A stretch of DNA of 64,000 bases, taken from contig CAJHNH020006979.1 in NCBI GenBank assembly GCA_905116865.2, forward strand, positions 296,252 through 360,251, in the 5' to 3' direction. The position numbers and the translations under genes were made by a program. This document shows, piece by piece, positions 22,837-33,059 of the stretch. The first letter of the stretch is position 1, and each line of letters opens with the position of its first letter. The notes under the pieces were generated by a model. That model saw only the letters and a program-made list of their open reading frames with translations, was not told where the DNA came from and did not search any database. Source of the stretch: Candidula unifasciata. Its lineage: Eukaryota > Mollusca > Gastropoda > Stylommatophora > Geomitridae.

Positions 22837-24855
22837 TTAGTCCAACCTGTCATCTCCAGTATTGTTCCAGTATTTCTTGTGGAATCGTGATGTCCTGCAT
22901 CGATGTACAGTCACCAGTTGTCCCTCATTCCAGACTAAGTCATTAGTCCTAGAATCATGCGTGTATTCTGAGCAGCCGCTCAGGAATTTCCATTTATCTG
23001 GAGGTTTCTTCTCCCACAGGATAAAAAACGATCTCCGCTTCAACAATGGGATTCCTCGACATCGTTGATTGACAGTCCCTGTCCATTTCCTCACTTCGCC
23101 ACGCCCTATTAGCATAGGGAGGGCCTGAAGTGCTCTCCGAAAAGGATGAGTTGTAGTCAGGTAGGATTCTCTTTTCCTACATCTACAGATCCTGGAAAAA
23201 TCTGTCATAAATCTCCTCTCAAATTGAGGGATATAGTCACTCATCATGACAGCATGCCGTGAGTACAACTGACCACTGACGATTTCTTGAAGGAGTGTCC
23301 ACTGGTTTCCTCCTCGGTGCATCCTATCTGTTTTACAAATTGTCAGGGTGGAATTCTCTTTCATTAAGATTAGTCCAGAATCAGAGCACGAAATCAAGTC
23401 AGGGGGTACAGTCAAATCATTAGGAAACTCAGGGTTTCCTGCAGACAGTAAAGTGGCATTTCTTCGCCATGAAGTTTCCACTATCAGCTGAGATACCCCT
23501 GTCACTTCCTTCGAAGCGAAGAGTAATACAAGACCAGAATGTTGGGGTTCCCTACTATTTATGGCTTGTTCCGCTTCAGGGTCCTTTATCAGAAGTATCC
23601 CTGTCGCCCCAGCTGTACAATTTAGAGACAAGTTGTCTCCCTGCTCACAAGAATTACCTTCTTCTTCATTAATGGCAAACATTTCTGTCTTTCCAGTATC
23701 AGAGTGCACAGGACTTGCAGCAATGTCATGTTTACTCATTGTCTCTAAGGTCGTCAAGAACTTAAGAGAACTATCCTCCTTATCTGTTATCTCCGCCCTG
23801 GTCTGGCTTTCACATACCAAGTCTAGTGGAGGCAAATAAGGAGATTTGTTGCTACCATCGCAGTCAACTACTTTGGGCGAAATGTCAGAACTAACTATTT
23901 CTATTTTGTATGCAATCGCATCAAGGGAAATAGGGGAAACAGGTTTAGTGTTATTCCCTACATTAGTCTGCTTTACTTCTTCTTCTTGTTTGGAAGGACC
24001 AAAGGGATTATGGGAGTTGGGTAAGTCTTTGCCCTCGTCCTCATTAATGGCAGGTGTGCCAGTCGAACCAGTATGTCGACGGTCAGAACAGTTATCACGC
24101 TTGTGATTACTGCGGGGTGTGCTCTCATATATCTCATCTGAGATAATGGGAGTAAGGGGTTCCAGCAATGTAGATCCGGTCCCTTTTGAAGATTTCTGTT
24201 TCTTACTCCATCTTTTCCTTTTAGGTTTAAGAATGGAAGTAAAGGGGGCCAGCAATGTAGATCCGGTCATCCCTACAGAAAAGTTCTTCTTAATGTCAGC
24301 TCTGTCCCTATTAGGAATAAGAGGGGTGATGCAAGGTCTTGGGTGGTCTATTACTTCATCCCCTGATGAAGTACAGTTTGGCAAAATAGTACACACCTCT
24401 CCATTGAGAGAGTGAGTCCCAGACCTTTCTACCAGAGTGTCAGTATGGGAGTTGTCAGTTCCCTCAACTACCCTAATAGTGTTCTCACCGTTCCCTGTAT
24501 CTAACTGCAGTTCTCTATTCGTCTGCCTATGTGGTTTATAGTTACGCAGCTTTTCTTGAAAACGCCTCGTTCTTTCAACAGCTGCCTCCTCTTCGAGTCG
24601 CAACTGTCTAGCATATTCTTCTTCTTCAAGTTGCCGCATTCTCTCTTCTTCTAGCCTCTCCGCTGCATGACGTGCAAGCATCGAGTCATATTCCTCTTTC
24701 TCCAACTTTCGCTTCTTCTCTGCAGCATTACGGGCACTCATGTAATCGAAAGTATCCATATGGCCTTTAACAAATGATTCTAACTGTGCTCCCACTCTAC
24801 CCTCTGCTATCCCGATCTTCCTTACATCTTTTAGGAACTCGGTGCGTAAGTCCAT
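22837..24855 (-). CDS. 672-residue gag-like/unknown protein of the LTR element
   Basis: An intact ORF from ATG 24855 to a stop at 22837, the only long frame in the interior. Residues 1-35 (MDLRTEFLKDVRKIG...) and the strongly charged coiled coil at about 41-105 (LEKEEYDSMLARHAAERLEE and similar) resemble the N-terminus of some metazoan Gypsy Gag proteins. The middle is Ser/Thr/Glu-rich and disordered-looking. It has internal duplications: TGSTLLAPFTSIL (about 197-209) against TGSTLLEPLTPII (about 226-238), and AINEDEG (about 269) against AINEEEG (about 394). Residues 505-672 are basic and W/C-containing. I see no capsid MHR, CCHC knuckle, protease DTG or YxDD. Function unknown. An intact frame despite the missing pol suggests recent constraint or young age. 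Confidence 0.7.
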   Translation of the reverse strand: MDLRTEFLKDVRKIGIAEGRVGAQLESFVKGHMDTFDYMSARNAAEKKRKLEKEEYDSMLARHAAERLEEERMRQLEEEEYARQLRLEEEAAVERTRRFQEKLRNYKPHRQTNRELQLDTGNGENTIRVVEGTDNSHTDTLVERSGTHSLNGEVCTILPNCTSSGDEVIDHPRPCITPLIPNRDRADIKKNFSVGMTGSTLLAPFTSILKPKRKRWSKKQKSSKGTGSTLLEPLTPIISDEIYESTPRSNHKRDNCSDRRHTGSTGTPAINEDEGKDLPNSHNPFGPSKQEEEVKQTNVGNNTKPVSPISLDAIAYKIEIVSSDISPKVVDCDGSNKSPYLPPLDLVCESQTRAEITDKEDSSLKFLTTLETMSKHDIAASPVHSDTGKTEMFAINEEEGNSCEQGDNLSLNCTAGATGILLIKDPEAEQAINSREPQHSGLVLLFASKEVTGVSQLIVETSWRRNATLLSAGNPEFPNDLTVPPDLISCSDSGLILMKENSTLTICKTDRMHRGGNQWTLLQEIVSGQLYSRHAVMMSDYIPQFERRFMTDFSRICRCRKRESYLTTTHPFRRALQALPMLIGRGEVRKWTGTVNQRCRGIPLLKRRSFFILWEKKPPDKWKFLSGCSEYTHDSRTNDLVWNEGQLVTVHRCRTSRFHKKYWNNTGDDRLD

Positions 24856-25411
24856 TCTATCTTATTAGATCTATCTAGAGATAAATAAAATACTACCCCG
24901 AGTCCAGATTAGAAGAATATATCAGAGCAAGGTAAACTGGGCAAGAGAGTAGCCTATGACAGCCGCACAAAGATGTAAATAAATCAAAGTGGCCTACCAG
25001 ACTGACAGCTTTTAGAATAGTATAGCAGCACAAAGATTACACCGGTAAATGATATGATGTGATCTTACAATCAGTCACTAAGCATAATATCAATGATATG
25101 ATGTCAACATATAATGCTCTACAATCTATATCAAATGATGGAACATGCAAGCAGATATAATAATCATCAACATAAAAATTTACTAAATAAACAATAATCA
25201 ATGGTTATGAAGTGATCAATGATAGACATGATACTATCCAATTCTTGATTTTAGTAAAAAGTTATTTATTACTCTGTATTCTCTCCCCATGTATAAATTA
25301 CTAATTTTAATTTAGACTACACTGGCAGAAGAGTTTAAGTTAAATTTTAAAAATTTACTTTCATTAGTCTATGAGTAATTAGCCCAGTCCAAATCTCGGC
25401 GAGCTCGCCAG
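24856..25411. other. LTR-element leader between LTR and ORF, with primer-binding-like site
   Basis: 556 bp without an ORF. The minus-strand sequence one base inside the LTR reads TGGCGAGCTCGCCGAG, starting with the TGG expected to pair with a tRNA CCA end. Which tRNA is not determinable here. Confidence 0.5.
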
Positions 25412-27665
25412 TGTGACGTGACGGGTGGTTTAAATGTTTATGTTGTTGAATAGGGATGTTCCTCTCAACCCATTTCCTCCACCAGATTAACCGAACTAAA
25501 ATCTGAGCTATGTTGCTCTCAGACAAAGTCCTGGATATCCAAGAAAACAGCCATATTGGCTCGTTAAGTACTTTAACATTAGCTGCACTTGGTACCCACA
25601 AGAGAAGGCAAGGAATTTTAGATGTCTATCATACTTAATGAATTATTAGACAGGGCAAGTGATTCCTCCGTCATCTACCTTCTCCCGGTGTTATTATTAA
25701 TAATTAAAGAATTATAATATTATTTGAGCCCCCACCAAATGGTATTCTATCCTAACAGTTTAATTAAACATGTAAGAACAGACATTTGGAATTTAACAAA
25801 CTATGTAGTTTAAAACTTGACATACAGCTTTATTTACTACAATGAAATTACCAGTTTGTTGATTTACACAAACAGTGACTGGTTAATGAAAGTGATACGC
25901 TTCAGCGAGACAAACAGCTCGGGGTTTAGAGTGGTATGATAATGATGATAAAAGGTTAACATAAAGGGGTTAACTCAACTTATAAGCCTCTGACAGCCGT
26001 GAGGAACTGTCAAGCTTGTCCAACTCTTCCTTGCCTGTTGTCTGCCTGTTTCAGCTTATTCTCCACTTCATCCCCACCTCGTTCTCCACATCGTTCTCCA
26101 CCTCGTTCTCCACCTCGTTCCCAGCTGGCCGAGTCTAACACAATGTAGTCTACTTCATGGACTGATCGTCACATGGGCGCTGTAATCATGGAAACAAAAC
26201 ACATACGTGTAGTATCTTGACTTACACTAAGAATACATGTATCAATTAATACAACATATAATAATAAAATATATCCCATCACTCCTCCTCATATTCCACA
26301 TCCTCTCCAGTCTAGTCTGAAGGTCTTTTGTCTTACATGGGCGTCACATATCCTGCCTTCCCTCCAATGCTATGTCATGATAGTTGACTTTCTAAGTCTG
26401 TTGTCCGTCATCACTCAGACTTCCAACTGGCTGACATTGATATTACATTACCACGTGGAGCAGGTTATGTGCTGAAAACTCAAACAATTTATATGTGCAC
26501 TCTGTCCTGAATATTATCTTTCAGTGACAGTAAATACTGTACACCCATCATTCTCCCCCTGGGTTTATAAATCCCCTGTTTAGGTGAACACCTTAAGTGA
26601 GCACATGGTGGGCACACAAAACGTAACCGCATCCCTGCACATATGGGCATCATGGAAACAATATAATTACATTTCATTATATCAAATGTCATCGTTCACA
26701 TCTTATTTTCTACACATGAAAACATACACTGAAAAACATGTGACACAAACATACAAGAAATAGGAATAGTTTAGCAGTTCCCTAACTGAGATACTGAATT
26801 CTCACAAAGAACTATTTCAAGCAGAATGTGCAGACAAATTAGGAAAAGGTAGTATAGACTAAGCTTAACTCCCTAACCTATGTATACAAGATTAAAATTA
26901 ATATTTTCTCTTACCGGGGAACTTCCCATTAATCGCCAAAACAGAATGCGACCGTAAAATTACCTTCACGTCGATCTGTGTTTGTTTGCCGGCAGGCTGC
27001 GATTAATGACGGGAATTCCACAGGCTCGAAGTATAAGTATCAATCTATTGTCCAAATCAAACTCCTCCCTTTACTGGGTTCTGCCCAACCCTCAAGACGA
27101 TGACTTAAGCTCCGCCTCTGAAGTACCTATCAAATCAAATTAGCTAACAAGTGGCCTGTCAGTCAATTCTGGACTGACATCCCTAGAGCGTACATTCTTA
27201 AGTGACCCAATCTAGTTTACAACGAATCTAACAAGCCGGTGTGAAAACGGTCCGTGAAGCCATTGTGTTTTCCCACTTGACCCAGATCAAACATTCCTAA
27301 TTGCCAAACACCTGTTCTGCCAAGAATTACACTGACTTGCGAAACTTCGACCTCCCGGCTCCACAATGTCTAGCGTCCACTCAATTTACCTGTTCAAAAG
27401 GGCCCCGCTCAGTCTCTACAGTCTGGTCAGGAGATAACATTCTGACACTAGCGTGAGAAAGGAAATTCTCTAGCCCCGGTGTAATTGCGTAACATTACCA
27501 AGACTCAGTCGCTTTGTCTGGACTAAGGACTGGAAACATTTAAATCAATTTGGTTTAAAGTAATATGAGGGTAAAGGGCAGAGTAAATATAATCCTGTCT
27601 CTTTAGAACCAGAAGAACTTGTTACAAGTACTAACTTCTGGAATCACTGAGATCGTTTCGTGACA
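25412..27665 (-). repeat. LTR (5' LTR in element orientation), 2254 bp
   Basis: Partner of 20526-22767, ending TTTCGTGACA before the ATTAT target duplication. The promoter should lie here if transcription is in minus orientation. Confidence 0.93.
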
Positions 27666-27670
27666 ATTAT

Positions 27671-28255
27671 GTACCCACGTCTATCATATGGTCATATAGC
27701 TATATTTAGCAATTTCGTCATGCAATATGGATAATAATCATTTCTATTATGTTATGATTGCCGTCTTTTGTTTCATTCGTTTCTCCTTTTGTACCATTTA
27801 GTGACTGCAAAAATTATAATAATGTTCACACGCCTATCTTTTGTCACGACATTAGGCATGTTGTCTATTATAATTTCATGTTCTATTGTTTGTTGAGATT
27901 TCATATATTTCGTTTGTCACAAGTTCCTTTTATTGTTTGTCGTGATTCCATGTCATATCGTGTGTTATAATTTCAGGTGTTTTAATCATGGCCAATGTCG
28001 TCTTTTTCTTCATCTTCTTTTTCTCCTTTTTCACTGGCTGTAAAAGTCCAGAAGTAAGTTCTGGTTGTTCTGTCCGGACTTTAATCGTGTTTCAGAACTC
28101 TTGTTTTGCATGCACGTCCGTTTTACAGATCTGGCTTATTTGTAAACAGACTGTTGGTTCTTGCTCTCCAACAGATGCTCTCCAACTTCGAAAAACATTC
28201 TAATTATTCGACTTTTACGAGATGCTTGTTAAGGAGGCATGTGGTCGATTCCGCC
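27671..28255. other. Pseudogene intron 2 continuation, degenerate minisatellite and unique sequence
   Basis: TTGTCACGACATTAGGC-type degenerate 26-bp units continue to about 27970, then unique sequence. I searched this and 19860-20520 by eye for the missing serpin exon 3 (FTEAAWFYYFA-like) and did not find it. Confidence 0.5.
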
Positions 28256-28261
28256 CTTCTC

Positions 28262-28264
28262 CAC

Positions 28265-28325
<61 letters not shown>

Positions 28326-28352
28326 TTTCTAACACACACACACACACACACA
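28262..28352. repeat. (TC)n followed by (CA)n microsatellite
   Basis: CTCTCT tract of about 65 bp, then CACACA of about 20 bp. Confidence 0.95.
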
Positions 28353-28464
28353 ATGGCGCCAACAAGGCACTAAAACCGCACAGGGGAATGTCATGACATG
28401 TAATGTCAGATTAATGAAAGCCAGTACTAATAGCAATCGGACAACAATATACCAGTTAGTCCAA

Positions 28465-28710
28465 GTGACCTCAACGATATTAATTTTGTAAACGACCTTT
28501 CTACAAGCCTACAGGAGTGCCATGTTTGATCCCAGCTGCGGGCGGGTTGCCTTGCTTTGGTTTCGACAGTGGTACCGATAACTGACCGTTCAGTGGCGAT
28601 GGCAAAATACTGAGTGTAAAATTCACCTACAAATACAACAATAGCCACAGAATGCTGGGGTTGGTTCTGCAACGTCCTGTAATAGGCACGTAACTAACTT
28701 CAACATATGT
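28465..28710 (+). mobile_element. tRNA-derived SINE, family 1
   Basis: Contains TTTGATCCCAGCTGCGGGC, TTTCGACAGTGGTACC, GGCGATGGCAAAATACTG and GCTGGGGTTGGTTCTGCAAC. The A-box region is degraded. Confidence 0.7.
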
Positions 28711-29015
28711 ATTGAGCATTTAGTGCTAGACATTTCATGTGATATAAACATCACTCTGAGCGCCTTTACTTCCCAGGACATTACCTGGTACCCATTTAAG
28801 AGTGGGTTGACCTAGGAGCTAAAGTCTTTTGTTTTTTCAAATTAGCCCTGATCGGGTTCAAACCCTACGACTCTGAGCATAGCAGGCGAGCGTCTAACCA
28901 CATCATCATCTTCAATCAGCATTACCCACCTAGTGCAGAATAGTCTGTAAAAATATGGGCGCTCTTCTTAATTGTCCGATGTGCCTAAAGGCGTGAAAAG
29001 GGATTTTTACTTTTA
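28711..29015 (-). mobile_element. Family 2 SINE with adjoining opposite-strand partial copy
   Basis: 28711-28905 is a minus-strand copy (CTTTACTTCCCAGGACATTA, CTACCATTT-like, then decayed B box GGGTTCAAACCC). 28910-29010 is the 3' part of a plus-strand copy (CAGCATTACCCACCTAGTGC, AAAATATGGGCGCTCTTC, AAAGGCGTGAAAAGGGAT). Together they form a head-to-head composite. Confidence 0.6.
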
Positions 29016-29109
29016 CTTTTTATGTATATGCCTGTGTGTGTGTTTTTTTTTTTTTTTTTCGTCTAAAAAATTCGTTTATACATTGTATATTAAATTTGCA
29101 ATTGTGTGA

Positions 29110-30005
29110 TTATATTTATTTACCACTCAGCAAGACAGACAGACCTGCAAACACGTGGTGTCACCAACTGGAAAGAGAAGGCCAACCAGAAAGATGAATG
29201 GAGGCGGGTGATATCTGCAGCAATGAACCTCAAGGGCTTGGAATACTGAAGAAGGCCAACCAGAGAGATGAATGGAGGTGGGTGATATCTGCAGCAATGA
29301 ACATCAAGGGCTCGGAATGCTGAAGAAGGCCAACCAGAGAGATGAATGGAGGCGGGTGATATATGCAGCAATGAACCTCAAGGGCTCGGAATGCTGAAGA
29401 AGGCCAACCAGAGAGATGAATGGAGGCGGGTGATATCTGCAGCAATGAATCTCAAGGGCTCGGAATGCTGAAGAAGACCAACCAGAGAGATGAATTGAGG
29501 CGGGTGATATCTGCAGCAATGAATCTCAAGGGCTCGGAATGCTGAAGAAGACCAACCAGAGAGATGAATGGAGGCGGGTGATATCTGCAGCAATGAATTT
29601 CAAGGGCTCGGAATGCTGAAGAAGACCAACCAGAGAGATGAATGGAGGCGGGTGATATCTGCAGCAATGAACCTCAAGGGCTCGGAATGCTGAAGAAGAT
29701 TAACCAGAGAGATGAATGGAGGCAGGGGATATCTGCAGCAATGAACCTCAAGGGCTCGGAATGCTGAAGAAGGCCAACCAGAGAGATGAATGGAGGCGAG
29801 TGATATCTGCAGCAATGAACCTCAAGGGCTCGAAATGCTGAAGAAGGCCAACCAGAGAGATGAATGGAGGCAGGGGATATCTGCAGCAATGAACCTCAAG
29901 GGCTCGGAATGCTGAAGAAGGCCAACCAGAGAGATGAATGGATGCGGGTGATATCTGCAGCAATGAACCTCAAGGGCTCGGAATGCTGAAGAAGAAGAAG
30001 ATTCA
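29110..30005 (+). repeat. 74-bp tandem array derived from a LINE 3' end
   Basis: The first unit continues a LINE tail frame (RGVTNWKEKANQKDEWRRVI). The segment AATGGAGGCGGGTGATATCT through AAGAAGGCCAACCAGAGAG is then repeated about 11 times at exactly 74 bp, ending in (GAA)n. Differences between units are single bases. The short minus-strand frames (MLQISPASIHLSGWPSSAF...) are shadows. Confidence 0.9.
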
Positions 30006-30412
30006 GCAAGATAATAATAATTATAGCCTAGAACATAACTAAGGGCTGACTTCCCAGTTATTTTTTTTCCTCCTGTGAGGGTTCTGGAGTCTGACCCTGG
30101 AGGATATAAAATAATAGACTTTTCGCCTCCCTAACAAAGCGATTAATTAGGTGACTCTCCTTCGAAGCCTGTACCTCTGCCTGGGAGCCAATGAACCAAC
30201 AGTATTTTTACAAGTAAATCAGATCGGGAAAACGGATATGCATGCAAAACTCAAGTTCTAAAGAAGGACCAAACTGAGGAACTACCAGACCTTTCTGCAT
30301 TAATTTACAGCCGGTGAGAGCTTGCAAGAAGAAGATTTGTCCCGATATACTTGTAGTACAGTTATTTCCCGCTAGCAAATATTTTGTTTTTAAAAAACTT
30401 TTCCAACCACAG
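30006..30412. other. Pseudogene intron 3 sequence
   Basis: No repeat family or exon recognised. Exon 3 would be expected upstream of here but is not visible. Confidence 0.4.
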
Positions 30413-31023
30413 ATACGATCGACAATGCCACAGCTGCTGTCGTTGTCAACGCTGTTTTCTTCAACGCTACATGGCAAAAACAGTTCGATCCGGCACGAAC
30501 TGAACTGAACTGAATTTCTAATCCACCAGGACATCACACAAGCGATAAACACCCGATGACACAAAGTGCCACCATGTGGATGAGGATCGCCGTGGAGAGG
30601 TCCCAGAAACCGCGTTCAGACATTTGGCCATATACATGGCCTGCCTATATTGCGGCCCCTGGCAAAAGCCAGAGTAGGGCTTCAAATGACAAAAAATTTC
30701 GTCCTAAGAAGGCTGACTGACTTTCTACCCCACCAGGACATCACACAAGCGATAAACACCCGATGACACAAAGTGCCACCATGCGGATGAGGATCGCCGT
30801 GGAGAGGTCCCAGAAACCGCGTTCAGACATCTGGCCATATTTATGGCCTGCCTGTATTGCGGCCCCTGGCAAAAGCCAGAGTAGGGCTTCAAATGACAAA
30901 AAATTTCGTCCTGAAAAGGACGAAACTGGATAATGTCCTAAGAAGGACGAAGGTGGAATATACTAACGTCCGGCACGGACTCACAAGAATGCCTTTTATA
31001 CTCTCGACAAAGGCACCATTCAG
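30413..31023 (+). pseudogene. Serpin pseudogene exon 4, split by an insertion
   Basis: 30413-30501 encodes TIDNATAAVVVNAVFFNATW then QKQFDPART, the serpin VNAIFFKGTW strand region. 30982-31023 encodes HKNAFYTLDKGTIQ. Together they are 131 bp, exactly the length of exon 4 in the intact gene. The junctions are bracketed by TCCGGCACGAACT and TCCGGCACGGACT, a target-duplication-like repeat. The expected donor after CATTCAG is TT instead of GT. Confidence 0.85.
30502..30981 (+). mobile_element. Unclassified insertion in serpin exon 4, with internal 207-bp duplication
   Basis: About 480 bp carrying two tandem copies of a segment that begins TTTCTA(A/C)(T/C)CC(A)CCAGG and contains CGATAAACACCCGATGACAC and GCAAAAGCCAGAGTAGGGC (30515-30721 and 30722 to about 30915). 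It ends with AAGGACGAA repeats. No coding similarity was recognised. The flanking 13-bp near-repeat supports insertion by transposition. Confidence 0.6.
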
Positions 31024-31702
31024 TTGTTGATTTTCTTTTTGCTTCTCATGTTAGTGTTCTTGTTAATTTGTCGATGTTCTAGTTGGTGTTGCTGTTGGTT
31101 TTTCTGGTTGATGTTCTCTTTTGTTCGCATTGGTGTATTTGTTAATGGTAATTTTTTTAAATGTTCGTTTAAGCACTTGTTGATGTTCCTATGATGTTAT
31201 TGTTAATGTTTATGTTCTTGCTGGTGTTCTCACTAACGACCCTGCTGATTATCCCGTTCGTGTACCTGTTGGTGTTTTTGTTTTTCTTCCCTTGTTAACG
31301 TTATTGTTAATGCTTCTATTGATGATCTTCTTGGTGTTATTTGTAATTTTATTATTGCTATTCGGTTTTGTGTTTTAGTTATTGTTCTTTTACTTATTCT
31401 GTTTAGGTACTTGTTGATGTTTTTAGAAATGCTTTTTTGTAGTAATTTTCTTTTATTTAATGTTCTCGTTTATGTTCTTTATGGTTTCTTTTATCTTCTT
31501 TTTTTTTTATTATTTTGTATTTTAATGTATATGTTCTTTTTCACTATCTTGTTGATGTTCGTAATGGTGTTCTTGATGTTCTTACAGATGTTCTTATTGC
31601 ATTGTTTTAGTCGATATTCTTGTTAATGTTCCGTTTGTGTTCTTGTTGGTGTTACTGGTAATGTTCTTGGTATGTTCTTGTTACATTCTGTGGTGTTGTT
31701 CT
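31024..31702. repeat. GTTCTTGTTGATGTTCTTG-type minisatellite at the start of intron 4
   Basis: Degenerate TTGTTGGTGTTCTTGTTAATG units starting at the exon 4 end. The same motif begins intron 4 of the intact serpin (50525-50665, minus strand). Confidence 0.85.
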
Positions 31703-31929
31703 TGTAAGGTTTGGTAATGCGGAGAATTACATCTAATTTCCCAAAATGGCGAATATATTTCTAATATTCACCTTAATGAGGTGCCTATTTTTCAACAATA
31801 GCGCTGGTGACTTAAACAATTTCCTTGATTTGCCATGATGAAATGTCTAATTGTAATATTTACTTTGAATTCCAAACTTACGTTGATGAATAACGAGCAA
31901 TTAGAAAATCAAATTAAATCTCTGGGAAT

Positions 31930-32263
31930 GTGGGTAAAAGAAGAGCATGTCATATTTCATGGAAACAAAAGCACTCAAATGCAAAATTAAAGGCTTCAAA
32001 TGAAAAGAGAATTACTCAGAGAGAGAGAGAGAGAAAAAAAGAGACAATTAAAATACTTTGGTCACATTAAAAGACAACACGCTTTTAAAAACCTACTGGA
32101 GGGAAAGGTCGCAGGTGAGAGAGCTAGAGGTGGGCAACGATACAAGTGGGAGGACAACATCAAGGGATGGACGGGCTGCAGTCTCAAAGTGAGTACAACC
32201 AGGACCAGAGAAAGGCTATGCTGGAGATCCAATGCAGGCAACCTTCACTGTTGAGACGACACC

Positions 32264-32323
<60 letters not shown>

Positions 32324-32325
32324 GT
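31930..32325 (+). mobile_element. LINE 3'-terminal fragment with (GATT)n tail
   Basis: The frame 32000-32254 includes QLKYFGHIKRQHAFKNLLEG and RARGGQRYKWEDNIKGWTG, the conserved C-terminal tail of molluscan LINE ORF2. It ends at a perfect (GATT)n tail at about 32262-32323, the tail-repeat type of RTE/CR1-like elements. Confidence 0.75.
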
Positions 32326-32382
32326 ATACAACTAATTTCCAAGTTTAATGATGATGACATGTTCTATCTAATGTTCATGCAG

Positions 32383-32519
32383 CTCGATACGATGCACGAT
32401 TTACAATACGTCTCCGTCAAAAGAAAAATGATCGGAGCCGACATTGTTGGAATTCCGTTCCAGGAGAGATTCTCTTTCTACATTGCCTTACCGCACGTGC
32501 AGAGTGGCATGCTTCGCTG
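32383..32519 (+). pseudogene. Serpin pseudogene exon 5, 3' end lost
   Basis: The acceptor is TTCATGCAG. It encodes LDTMHDLQYVSVKRKMIGAD and IPFQERFSFYIALPHVQSGM, matching LDTMHSVRYVNIK...ERFALYIALP of the intact gene. The last codons and the donor are replaced by an RNase H LINE fragment. Confidence 0.88.
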
Positions 32520-32910
32520 CGGAGGACACGAGTGAGGAGTATTGTCTGGATTTTTTCACCGGGTCACGCCGGTGTGTTGGGAAATGAACAGGCGGACAGA
32601 CTGGCTGGCTCTGCACATCTTGGTGGAATACTGATACATGATAGGGCAGATGTGGTTACTGCCTTGTGGGAGAGCGTGTACAATTCGGAGGAGCAGATGG
32701 AACACCACAGTCTGGTGAGATTGATGCAGTTGGGGGGTGACGAGGGGTTCTGGCAGAAGCTTGAGGCTCAGAGGAAAGGCAAGACGGACGTTTAATCAGA
32801 AAGCTACTGGCACCATTAGTATCGGAACTCTTCGCTGGCTGCTGAAGATGGGGACGGAGCGCTTATGGGAATGCCCCGAGGGCTGTGATGTCGGTTCTTG
32901 AATCAAATCA
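32515..32910 (+). mobile_element. LINE RNase H 3'-end fragment inserted at the exon 5 boundary
   Basis: Encodes LRRTRVRSIVWIFSPGHAGV then NEQADRLAGSAHLGG (type I RNase H H and D motifs). It continues to a tail with GGTGTC..., ending GAGGGCTGTGATGTCGGTTC plus ATCAAATCAGATCAAA. It directly abuts serpin exon 5. Confidence 0.8.
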
Positions 32911-33001
32911 GATCAAACCGCAAGCAAATGACGGAATCATTCAACTTGGTAATATCTTGTTGTTGACACCATTTAGTTTCTCCAACGCTATAGTGTTTAC
33001 T

Positions 33002-33034
<33 letters not shown>
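33002..33034. repeat. Poly-T tract
   Basis: About 33 uninterrupted T. A second poly-T run is at about 33437-33460. Confidence 0.95.
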
Positions 33035-33036
<2 letters not shown>

Positions 33037-33059
33037 ATGTGTATTACTCACACTATCCG

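Larger units (their letters stand above)
20526..27665 (-). mobile_element. Non-autonomous LTR retrotransposon with long LTRs and no pol (LARD-like)
   Basis: Direct repeats 20526-22767 and 25412-27665 start TGTGACG and end CGTGACA, i.e. TG...CA on both strands. They flank a 2.64 kb interior. The 5-bp target duplication ATTAT is perfect (20521-20525 and 27666-27670). By eye the LTRs differ by about eight substitutions and three indels (12, 1 and 1 bp), so insertion is fairly recent. Minus orientation is favoured by the 672-codon ORF, by a TGG-initial primer-site-like TGGCGAGCTCGCCGAG one base after the LTR, and by a purine-rich GGAGGG before the other LTR. I recognise no protease, reverse transcriptase, RNase H or integrase in the interior. 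Confidence 0.9.

Noticed and set aside
22862..24415. Several plus-strand frames of 60-100 codons
   Set aside because: Antisense shadows of the 672-codon ORF in the LTR element.
20526..27665. Simple segmental duplication instead of an LTR element
   Set aside because: TG...CA termini, a perfect 5-bp target duplication outside the repeats and a primer-site-like TGG inside point to an LTR retrotransposon.
29165..29995. CRISPR-like regular array with 74-bp spacing
   Set aside because: Whole units are repeated with no variable spacers, the unit is LINE-derived and the host is eukaryotic.
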